64,000 bases of DNA, taken from contig NZ_JASZYS010000004.1 in the NCBI RefSeq assembly GCF_030316845.1, positions 414,926-478,925 of the forward strand, in the 5' to 3' direction. The stretch's first letter is position 1; each line of letters begins with the position of its first letter. The translations under genes and the position numbers were made by a program. Source of the stretch: Variovorax davisae (GTDB lineage: Bacteria > Pseudomonadota > Gammaproteobacteria > Burkholderiales > Burkholderiaceae_C). Below the pieces are notes generated by a model. It ran no database searches. It was not told where the DNA came from and saw only the letters and a list, made by a program, of their open reading frames with translations. This document shows, piece after piece, positions 57,240 through 64,000 of this stretch.

Positions 57240-58355
57240 TCAGGCGAACACGCCGGCCGTGTCCTGCATGCGGGCCGAGACTTCGCCCAGGTGGTGCATG
57301 CTGTCGCCGAAGGTCATCTCGAGCTGCGTGAGCTTGCGGAAGTAGTGGCTGCCGATGTATTCGTCGGTCACGCCGATGCCGCCGTGCAGCTGCACCGACT
57401 GCTGGCCCACGAAGCGCATCGACACGCCGAGCTGGTACTTGGCGCGGGCCATCGCCTGGCGCCGTTCGGCGGCCGGGGCGTTGAGCTTGAGGCTGGCGTA
57501 GTAGCTCATCGAGCGGGCCAGTTCGAGCTGCATCTTCATGTCGGCGACCCGGTGCCGCAGCGCCTGGAAGGTGGCAATGGCGACGCCGAACTGCTTGCGC
57601 GTGTTCATGTACTCGACCGTGACCGCGACCGTCTGGTCCATCACGCCGACGGCTTCGGCGCAGGTCGAGGCGATGCCGATGTCTACGCCATGCTCGAGCG
57701 CCGCCAGGCCGTCGCGGGTGACCAGCGTCGCGGCGGCGCCGTCGAACACCACTTCGGCCGCCCGGCTGCCGTCCTGGGTGCCGTAGCCGCGGGCAGCGAC
57801 GCCGTCTGCCGCCCGTTCGACCAGGAACAGGGCGATCTGGCCGTCGAGCTGCGCCGGCACCAGGAAGGCATCGGCTTCGTCGCCGGCCGGCACCAGGCTC
57901 TTGGTGCCGTGCAGCGTGAAGCCGTCGCCGGCCTGCTGTGCCTTGGCGTCGCAGACATCGAGCCGGTAGCGCGCCTTGCGCTCCTGGTAGGCCAGCACCA
58001 CCAGCGCCTGGCCGCCGGCAATGCGCGGCAGCCAGCTGTCCTTGGTGTCGGCATCGGCATGGCCGGCCAGCAGGGCGCCGGCAATGAAGGATTGCGCCAG
58101 CGGCTCGACCACGATGCCGCGGCCCAGCTCTTCCATCACCACCATGCCTTCGACCGGGCCCATGCCCAGGCCGCCTTCGTCCTCGGGAATGTAGAGGCCG
58201 CCCAGGCCGAGTTCGGCCAGTTCGTCCCAGGCCTCGCGCGAGAAGCCGCCGGCCGCTTCGGTGGCGCGGCGGCGCTCGAAGCCGTAGCCCTTTTCGACCC
58301 ACTTGGCGACCGCGTCGCGAAGCTGCTGCTGGTCATCGGAAAAATTGAAGTCCAT
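57240..58355 (-). CDS. Acyl-CoA dehydrogenase, second subunit of a pair
   Basis: A 371-residue FAD enzyme of the acyl-CoA dehydrogenase fold: MDFNFSDDQQQLRDAVAKWVEKGYGF, LGGLYIPEDEGGLGM, then QLHGGIGVTDEYIGSHYFRKL near the C-terminus. No Glu is at the usual YEG position. With the next gene upstream it resembles the paired large and small pimeloyl-CoA dehydrogenase (PimC/PimD) type, which act as heteromers. The 24-base gap supports co-transcription. Confidence 0.9.
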   Translation of the reverse strand: MDFNFSDDQQQLRDAVAKWVEKGYGFERRRATEAAGGFSREAWDELAELGLGGLYIPEDEGGLGMGPVEGMVVMEELGRGIVVEPLAQSFIAGALLAGHADADTKDSWLPRIAGGQALVVLAYQERKARYRLDVCDAKAQQAGDGFTLHGTKSLVPAGDEADAFLVPAQLDGQIALFLVERAADGVAARGYGTQDGSRAAEVVFDGAAATLVTRDGLAALEHGVDIGIASTCAEAVGVMDQTVAVTVEYMNTRKQFGVAIATFQALRHRVADMKMQLELARSMSYYASLKLNAPAAERRQAMARAKYQLGVSMRFVGQQSVQLHGGIGVTDEYIGSHYFRKLTQLEMTFGDSMHHLGEVSARMQDTAGVFA

Positions 58356-58379
58356 TGCCTGATCCTTGTGAGTTCGCGT

Positions 58380-59561
58380 TCAACCCAAGACCGTCTGGGC
58401 GACGATGTTGCGTTGCACTTCGTTGCTGCCGCCATAGATGGTGGTCTTGCGCATGTTGAAGTAGGTCGACGTCAGCGGCGCCAGCTGCGGATGGCCGCCC
58501 GGGAAGTCGCCCTGCCAGCCGGCTTCCATCGCCTCGCGGATCAGTGGCAGCGAATACGGGCCGCCGGCCAGCATCATCAGCTCGGAGTAGCGCTGCTGGA
58601 TCTCGCTGCCCTTGATCTTGAGCAGGCCCGCGATGTCGAGCGAGTTCTTGCCCGAGGTGGCGGCCGACAGCACCCGCAGCACCAGCATCTCGAGCGCGAC
58701 CACGTCGACCTCGAGCTTGGCGATCTCGTCGCGGAACCGCGCGTCTTCCCAGACGCCTTCGCTCTTGGCCAGGCGCTTGAGCCGCTCCAGCTCGCGCTTG
58801 GCGCGGTTGACGTCGGCGATGTTGGTGCGCTCGTGCGACAGCAGGTGCTTGGCGTAGGTCCAGCCCTTGTTCTCCTCGCCGATCAGGTTCTCGGCCGGCA
58901 CCTCGACGTTGTCGAAGAAGACCTCGTTGACCTCGTAGCCGCCGTCGAGCAGCTTGATCGGGCGCACCGTCACGCCCTTGGACTTCATGTCGACCAGCAG
59001 GAAGCTGATGCCGGTCTGGGGCTTGCCTTCGCTGCTGGTGCGCACCAGGCAGAAGATCCACTCGCCGTACTGGCCCAGCGTGGTCCAGGTCTTCTGGCCG
59101 TTGACGATGTACTTGTCGCCCTGGCGCTCGGCCTTGGTCTTGACCGAGGCCAGGTCCGAACCGGAACCCGGTTCGCTGTAGCCCTGGCTCCACCAGACCT
59201 CGCCGCTCGCGATGCCGGGCAGGAAGCGCTTTTGCTGCTCGGGGTTGCCGTAGGCCATGATCACCGGCGCCACCATCACGGGGCCGAAGGGGATGATGCG
59301 CGGCGCACCGGCCAGCGCGGCCTCTTCCTCGAACAGGTGCTTCTCGACCGCGGTCCAGCCGGGGCCTCCGAATTCCTTCGGCCAGCCATAGCCCAGCCAG
59401 CCCTTCTTGCCGAGGATCTTGGCCCAGCGCTGCAGGTCGTCGCGCGTCAGTTCGAGCGCGTTGTGCACCTTGTGCGAGATGTCTTGGGGAAGGTTTTCTT
59501 TGACCCAGGCGCGAATCTCTTCGCGGAACTTCTGTTCTTCGGGCGTGAAGCTCAAATCCAT
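58380..59561 (-). CDS. Acyl-CoA dehydrogenase, first subunit of a pair
   Basis: A 393-residue acyl-CoA dehydrogenase: MDLSFTPEEQKFREEIRAWVKENLP, GYGWPKEFGGPGWTAVEKHLFEEE, WWSQGYSEPGSGSDLAS and the C-terminal TTIYGGSNEVQRNIVAQTVLG. The Glu of the common YEGTN motif is Gly here, so the base must come from elsewhere, as in some heteromeric FadE and PimC enzymes. It is the upstream gene of the pair and probably the FAD-binding larger subunit. Confidence 0.92.
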   Translation of the reverse strand: MDLSFTPEEQKFREEIRAWVKENLPQDISHKVHNALELTRDDLQRWAKILGKKGWLGYGWPKEFGGPGWTAVEKHLFEEEAALAGAPRIIPFGPVMVAPVIMAYGNPEQQKRFLPGIASGEVWWSQGYSEPGSGSDLASVKTKAERQGDKYIVNGQKTWTTLGQYGEWIFCLVRTSSEGKPQTGISFLLVDMKSKGVTVRPIKLLDGGYEVNEVFFDNVEVPAENLIGEENKGWTYAKHLLSHERTNIADVNRAKRELERLKRLAKSEGVWEDARFRDEIAKLEVDVVALEMLVLRVLSAATSGKNSLDIAGLLKIKGSEIQQRYSELMMLAGGPYSLPLIREAMEAGWQGDFPGGHPQLAPLTSTYFNMRKTTIYGGSNEVQRNIVAQTVLG

Positions 59562-59704
59562 GCGTGCCTCGCTGTGTTGATCGATGCGCCGCGGACGCGG
59601 CGTGTCTCCGGAACCGCCGGTTTTAGCACGGTCGTGCGCTTCCGGGGTGTCCGCGCCGCGACAACGCGGGCGGCGGAAATGCGCAACGGATAATCCCGCG
59701 TCCG

Positions 59705-60289
59705 ATGAAGAATATTGTGATCCTTATCTCCGGCGGCGGGTCGAACATGGCGGCCATCGTGCGGGCCGCCGAGCAGGAGCGCTGGGCCGCCCGTTTCGAT
59801 GCCCGCGTCGCCGCCGTCATCAGCAACAAGGCGGACGCAGCGGGCCTGGCCTTTGCCCGCGACCGGGGCATCATGACCGCAGTGGTCCCGCACAAGGACT
59901 TCGCCAGCCGCGAGGATTTCGACGCCGCGCTGGCGCAGGCCATCGACGCCCATGCGCCGTCGCTCGTGGTGCTGGCCGGCTTCATGCGCATCCTGACGCC
60001 GGGCTTCGTGACCCGCTACGCGGGCCGCCTGCTCAACATCCACCCCTCGCTGCTGCCGGCTTTCCCCGGGCTGCACACCCACCAGCGCGCCATCGAGGCC
60101 GGCTGCAAGGTGGCGGGCCTCACGGTGCACCAGGTGACGGTGGAGCTCGACCACGGGCCGATCCTGGCGCAGGCGGTGGTGCCGGTGTTGCCGGACGACA
60201 CCGCGGCGAGTCTGGCAGAACGTGTCCTAGTGCACGAACATCGGGTTTACCCGCAGGCGATTGCCACGTGGCTGGTGGAAACAAAATGA
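59705..60289 (+). CDS. purN: Phosphoribosylglycinamide formyltransferase PurN
   Basis: A 194-residue purine-biosynthesis enzyme using 10-formyl-tetrahydrofolate. MKNIVILISGGGSNMAAIV is the substrate-binding start, LAGFMRILTP and LLNIHPSLLPAFPGLHTHQ hold the catalytic Asn-His, and VTVELDHGPILAQ the catalytic Asp. Length is normal. It converges on the DUF1653 gene. Confidence 0.98.
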   Translation: MKNIVILISGGGSNMAAIVRAAEQERWAARFDARVAAVISNKADAAGLAFARDRGIMTAVVPHKDFASREDFDAALAQAIDAHAPSLVVLAGFMRILTPGFVTRYAGRLLNIHPSLLPAFPGLHTHQRAIEAGCKVAGLTVHQVTVELDHGPILAQAVVPVLPDDTAASLAERVLVHEHRVYPQAIATWLVETK

Positions 60290-60305
60290 CACAATCAACG
60301 AAGTC

Positions 60306-60551
60306 TCATTTTTTGTCTTCGAGCTTCACGAAGCGCAGTTGTGACGAGCCGTCGATCTCCACGCGGCCGCCGAACATGGCGGCCGGGCGCACCCACAGGC
60401 CGCGCTCGCCGTAGAGCGCGCGGTAGAGCGTCATCGGCTCCAGCGTCTCGCTGTGGCGCGCGGTGCCCAGGACTTCGTATTCGCCGCCCTTGTAGTGGCG
60501 GTAGCGTCCGGGTGGGGTTTCGATCAGGGGTGGCAGGTCGTCGTCGTTCAC
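60306..60551 (-). CDS. DUF1653 domain protein
   Basis: An 81-residue protein with the DUF1653 pattern: GRYRHYKGGEYEVLGTARHSET, then LYRALYGERGLWVRPAAMFGG and LRFVKLED. Such proteins are small beta-rich and of unknown role, at times fused to other domains. It is divergent from the M48 peptidase gene with a 35-base spacer. Confidence 0.9.
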   Translation of the reverse strand: MNDDDLPPLIETPPGRYRHYKGGEYEVLGTARHSETLEPMTLYRALYGERGLWVRPAAMFGGRVEIDGSSQLRFVKLEDKK

Positions 60552-60586
60552 GCTGTGTATTTCCTTCAGGGAATTGAAAGGTCGGG

Positions 60587-62446
60587 ATGGATAGGGCGGA
60601 TTTTGTTCATCTCGTGCGCCTCAGCGAGCATGCCAGCGCCGACGACAGCGACGGCTACCGGCGCGGGGTCGCGGTCTTCGCCGCACTCGGCTACGTCTGG
60701 GTCTTCGCCTGCCTGGCGCTCGCGGCCGGGATCATCGCCTGGGTAGTCGGCGGCCTGGGCCAGGGCGGGCGCTTCAGCTTCACCCGCGGCTGGCTGCTGT
60801 TGTTCGCGCTCGGCCTGTTGTGGGCCACGCTGCGCGCGCTCTGGGTGCGCTTCGACGAGCCCGACGGCGTCCCCCTCGAGCGTGCGGACGCGCCGGCGCT
60901 GTTCGAGGCGCTGGACCGCATCCGGCAGCGCATCGATGGGCCGGCGGTGCATCGCGTCTACCTCGACAGCGAATTCAACGCCAGCATCCGGCAGCTGCCG
61001 CGCTTCGGCCTCTTCGGCGGCGCGGTCAACCACCTCAGCATCGGCCTGCCGCTGCTGATGGCGCTGGACCGCCGGCGCTTGCTGTCGGTGCTGGCGCACG
61101 AGTACGGGCACCTGCGCGGCAACCACGGCAAGCTGAGCGCCTGGATCTACCGCACCCGGATGTCCTGGCTCAAGCTGGACGCCAGCTTCCAGCGCGACGA
61201 GGGCGTGATGGCGTTCGCGTCGCAGGCCTTCTTCCGCTGGTACTTCCCGCGCTTTGCCGCCAAGACCTTCGCGCTGGCGCGCCAGGACGAGTACGAAGCC
61301 GACCGCGTGGCCGCCCGCCTGCTGGGCACGCGGGTGGTGGCCGGCGCCCTGACCGAGATCGTGGTCAAGAGCGCCTGGTATGCCGAGACCTTCTGGCCGG
61401 CGCACTGGTCGCGGGCGGCCGGCGAGCCGCTCCCGGCCGGCCCGTTCTCCGCGATGGCAGCGCAGCTGAGGGCGCCGATGGCGCCGGACTTCGCGCGCGC
61501 CGCGCTGCGGGCCGCGCTGCGCAGCGTCAGCGATGTCGACGACACCCATCCGGTGCTGCGCGACCGCCTGGAAGCGCTCGACGAGAAGCCGGGCCTGCCG
61601 TCCTGGTCGGAGAAATCGGCGCTGGCGCTGCTGGCGGACGCGCCGCGCTGGACCGCCCATTTCGACGGCGAATGGCGCCGCGACCATGCCAACGACTGGA
61701 AACAGCACCATGCCTACCTGGTCCGGGTCGGCGAGCGGGTGGCGGCACTGGCTGCCAGCGCCGGGCGCAACAACGCGGACGAGATGGTCGAGTGGGCCGA
61801 CTGCGCCCGCCGCCTCGACGCCGCGGCCGAGGTGCGCGGGCACTACGAGCGCGCCCTGCAGCTGACCGACAACCACCCGGGCGCCCTGCGCGGCCTGGCG
61901 CAGTTGCTGCCGGCGCAGGATCGCGGCGCCCGGCTCGCGGTGCTCGAGCGGCTGCACGAGTCCAGCGTGGCCAGCCGTTGGTGGGCCGCCAGGACCGCGG
62001 TCGCCGCGCTCGAGGATCCGGATGCCGGCGGCCACGACGAGCGCGCGCTCAAGCGCTGGCGCGAGCGGACCAAGACCGCGGAAGAAGCCGAGCAGCGGGC
62101 CTGGGAAGAGATCACCGCCACGCCTTGCTTCAGCCACATCACCCGCCACGACCTGAGCGAGTTCGAACTCGGCGAGCTGAAGGCCGACCTGGCGCGCTGC
62201 ATGCCGGTGTCGCGGGCCTGGCTGGTGCGCAAGAACCTGCGCGAGTTCCCGTGGCGACGTGCCTACGTGGTGTTCCTCGAGCTGCCGCAGATGGGCGACG
62301 ACGAGCGCTGGCAGCTCTGCCGGCAGCTCGAACAGACCCTGAGCCTGCCGGGCGCCGCGCTGGTGCTGTGGGCCGGCCACTCGCCGACGCTGGAGCAGAT
62401 CGAGCGCCAGGCCTTCGGCGCGATCTGGAGCCGAACCGTGCCTTGA
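60587..62446 (+). CDS. M48 family zinc metallopeptidase, membrane-bound
   Basis: A 619-residue protein with two N-terminal membrane segments (about 30-55 and 65-85) and a zincin domain with HEYGH at residues 171-175, the M48 zinc site; a downstream Glu in QDEYEADRVAARLL is the third ligand. Residues about 375-619 form a helical C-terminal region with tetratricopeptide-like helices (LDAAAEVRGHYERALQLTDNHPGAL). It probably degrades membrane or envelope proteins. The substrate is unknown. Confidence 0.9.
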   Translation: MDRADFVHLVRLSEHASADDSDGYRRGVAVFAALGYVWVFACLALAAGIIAWVVGGLGQGGRFSFTRGWLLLFALGLLWATLRALWVRFDEPDGVPLERADAPALFEALDRIRQRIDGPAVHRVYLDSEFNASIRQLPRFGLFGGAVNHLSIGLPLLMALDRRRLLSVLAHEYGHLRGNHGKLSAWIYRTRMSWLKLDASFQRDEGVMAFASQAFFRWYFPRFAAKTFALARQDEYEADRVAARLLGTRVVAGALTEIVVKSAWYAETFWPAHWSRAAGEPLPAGPFSAMAAQLRAPMAPDFARAALRAALRSVSDVDDTHPVLRDRLEALDEKPGLPSWSEKSALALLADAPRWTAHFDGEWRRDHANDWKQHHAYLVRVGERVAALAASAGRNNADEMVEWADCARRLDAAAEVRGHYERALQLTDNHPGALRGLAQLLPAQDRGARLAVLERLHESSVASRWWAARTAVAALEDPDAGGHDERALKRWRERTKTAEEAEQRAWEEITATPCFSHITRHDLSEFELGELKADLARCMPVSRAWLVRKNLREFPWRRAYVVFLELPQMGDDERWQLCRQLEQTLSLPGAALVLWAGHSPTLEQIERQAFGAIWSRTVP

Positions 62447-62469
62447 GGCCAGGCTGAGACAATCGGGGC

Positions 62470-63741
62470 ATGCACCCCAAAGCCCTGCTTGACGCCACCG
62501 CCGACCTGGTCGGCCTGGTCCTGAAATTCGATCACCCGGCCGACCAGGTCGTTTCACGCTTCTTCCGCGATCACCGCGAGTTCGGGCCGCGCGAGCGCGC
62601 GACCCTGGCCGAGACGGTCTACACGGTGCTGCGCAAGAAGCTGCTGTTCGACCACCTGTCGCCCTCGGGCAGCGGCCCGAAGGAGCGCCGGATGGCGATC
62701 CTGGGCTTCCACGGCCCGCGCGACTTCCTCAAGAGCGCGCTCAACGACACCGAGAAGCGCTGGCTCGACAACTGCGACGCCGTCAAGCAGGACGACCTGC
62801 TCGAGCGCCATCGCCACAACCTGCCCGAGTGGCTGGTGGCGCCCCTCAAGGCGCAGCTCGGCGACCAGTTCTGGCCGCTGGTCGAAAGCCTGCAGCAGCC
62901 GGCGCCGCTCGACTTGCGGGTCAACGCGCTCGCCGACAAGCGGCCCGAGTTGCAGAAGGAACTCGCCAAGGCATCGATCAAGGCCGTCCCGACGCCGTTC
63001 TCGCCCTGGGGCCTGCGGGTCGACGGCAAGCCGGCGCTGAACAAGCTGGACGCCTTCACCCGCGGCGCGCTCGAAGTCCAGGACGAGGGCTCCCAGCTGC
63101 TGGCGCTGCTGCTCGACGCCAAGCGCGGCGAAATGGTGGTCGATTTCTGCGCCGGCGCCGGCGGCAAGACCCTGGCCATCGGCGCCACCATGCGCAACAC
63201 CGGCCGGCTCTATGCCTTCGACACCTCCGCCCACCGGCTCGATGCGCTCAAGCCCCGGCTGGCGCGCAGCGGCCTGTCGAACGTCCACCCGGCGGCCATC
63301 GCCCACGAGCGCGACGACCGCATCAAGCGGCTGGCCGGCAAGATCGACCGGGTGCTGGTCGACGCGCCGTGCTCGGGCCTCGGGACGCTGCGGCGCAACC
63401 CGGACCTGAAGTGGCGCCAGTCGCCCCAGTCGGTGCAGGAGCTGACGGCCAAGCAGGCCGCGATCCTGCAGAGCGCGGCCCGCCTGGTGAAATCGGGCGG
63501 CCGGCTGGTCTACGCCACCTGCAGCGTGCTGCCGGAGGAAAACGAGGCCATCGCCGAAGCCTTCGCTGCCGCCAACCCCGATTTCGAGCCGCAGGATGCG
63601 GCCGGCCTGCTGGCGGGATTGAAGGTGGAGGGGGCCGACACGCTCTGCGCCGGCGGCGACAGCGGCACCCGCTACCTGCGCCTTTGGCCCCATCGCCACG
63701 CCACCGACGGTTTTTTTGCCGCCGTGTGGAACCGAAAATAG
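62470..63741 (+). CDS. rsmB: RsmB/NOP family 16S rRNA (or related) cytosine-C5 methyltransferase
   Basis: A 423-residue SAM-dependent RNA methyltransferase. The N-terminal helical domain (1-150) is RsmB-like, and the catalytic part has VVDFCAGAGGKTLAI (SAM loop), DAPCSGLGTLRRNPDLKW (motif IV, Cys nucleophile of one site) and VYATCSVLPEENEAI (motif VI, catalytic Cys). RsmB in E. coli makes m5C967 of 16S rRNA; here the exact target is inferred. It follows the M48 gene by 23 bases and is followed by the desaturase. Confidence 0.9.
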   Translation: MHPKALLDATADLVGLVLKFDHPADQVVSRFFRDHREFGPRERATLAETVYTVLRKKLLFDHLSPSGSGPKERRMAILGFHGPRDFLKSALNDTEKRWLDNCDAVKQDDLLERHRHNLPEWLVAPLKAQLGDQFWPLVESLQQPAPLDLRVNALADKRPELQKELAKASIKAVPTPFSPWGLRVDGKPALNKLDAFTRGALEVQDEGSQLLALLLDAKRGEMVVDFCAGAGGKTLAIGATMRNTGRLYAFDTSAHRLDALKPRLARSGLSNVHPAAIAHERDDRIKRLAGKIDRVLVDAPCSGLGTLRRNPDLKWRQSPQSVQELTAKQAAILQSAARLVKSGGRLVYATCSVLPEENEAIAEAFAAANPDFEPQDAAGLLAGLKVEGADTLCAGGDSGTRYLRLWPHRHATDGFFAAVWNRK

Positions 63742-63871
63742 GCGCCAGGACCCAAAGAAGGGGAAAACTTGCGACATATCAAGGATTTAAGCCCCTTTTC
63801 AGGCTCGAACCTTTAAAATCGCGGGTTACCTGAAGGCTGCACCTTCGTGCGGCCATGGAGTACTGAACTCA

Positions 63872-64000
63872 ATGTTGCTTCCTGACTCTGCCGTCCTGAG
63901 CGCGGCCATCGACTGGCTCGGAAACGGCTTGTGGGACCTCACGTGGTGGCAAGTCGTGCTGTACACGCTCGTCACCACGCACATCACGATCGCGGCGGTC
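63872..64000 (+). CDS. Fatty acid desaturase, N-terminal part (runs off the window)
   Basis: The first 43 residues are visible: MLLPDSAVLSAAIDWLGNG, then the hydrophobic WWQVVLYTLVTTHITIAAV. This is the typical start of Burkholderiales acyl-lipid or acyl-CoA delta-9 desaturases, in which the first membrane segment is followed by the H-boxes; those lie beyond the window. The gene after rsmB in related genomes is a desaturase of this type. The leader holds a small hairpin, GGCTGCAC-CTTC-GTGCGGCC. Confidence 0.7.
   Translation, partial: MLLPDSAVLSAAIDWLGNGLWDLTWWQVVLYTLVTTHITIAAV

Noticed and set aside
59689..59694. GATAAT before purN as a -10 box
   Set aside because: It is only ten bases before the ATG and no -35 lies at the right distance.

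Overview
This is a GC-rich, gene-dense chromosomal window from a betaproteobacterium, most likely Burkholderiales/Comamonadaceae and Variovorax-like. That assignment rests on general features rather than a marker gene: an HU protein with a long Lys/Ala tail, Bug-type (TctC) binding proteins, the ribF-ileS-lspA order, a recJ/COG4255-type pair, and Burkholderiales-style acyl-CoA dehydrogenase pairs. No rRNA, tRNA, CRISPR array, prophage or insertion sequence was seen. About 60 protein genes are supported; the first and last run off the window.

Layout. 1-4.3 kb: the end of an acyl-CoA dehydrogenase, a hemolysin III/SPFH/NfeD membrane group, an HU protein with a clear terminator, and two small unknowns. 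4.3-9.3 kb: a minus-strand urease operon ureA-hupE/ureJ-ureB-ureC-ureE-ureF-ureG, with no ureD. 9.3-14 kb: divergent from ureA, a giant protein joining an NCS1-type permease to a hybrid histidine kinase, followed by a LuxR-type response regulator. The spacer between them holds two abutting, divergent sigma54-like promoter motifs and an NtrC-like site. 14-21 kb: small secreted proteins, recJ, lolC-lolD, an intradiol dioxygenase and an AhpD-like protein. 21-30.4 kb: a MocR regulator, then a minus-strand amino-acid block with two AspT-type exchangers, aspartate 4-decarboxylase, an SDR, an Asp/Glu racemase-family enzyme and an orphan solute-binding protein. 30.6-34.6 kb: VWA, DUF58 and MoxR genes with an upstream membrane-anchored trypsin-like protease.

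34.7-40 kb: TatD, a LEA-like repeat protein, MscS, a deoxyinosine-type DNA glycosylase, a spermidine-synthase-like protein and an orphan GspE/PilB ATPase. 40-48.6 kb: tctB-tctA, a LysR regulator, and a divergent run of tctC, a gamma-glutamyltransferase-like gene, an EamA transporter, an atypical SDR and a quinone oxidoreductase. 48.58-48.87 kb: a long imperfect inverted repeat whose arms contain the stop codons of both flanking convergent genes. 48.9-57.2 kb: a Na/Pi cotransporter, lspA-ileS-ribF, an HNH endonuclease and a lipase-like lipoprotein. 57.2-64 kb: an acyl-CoA dehydrogenase pair, purN, a DUF1653 protein, an M48 peptidase, an RsmB-family methyltransferase and the start of a fatty acid desaturase.

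The strongest candidate for an undescribed system is the urease locus with its divergent permease-kinase and response regulator. It looks like a transporter-shaped sensor placed opposite the enzyme it may control. The control logic is inference; the fused architecture and the promoter motifs are read directly from the sequence.
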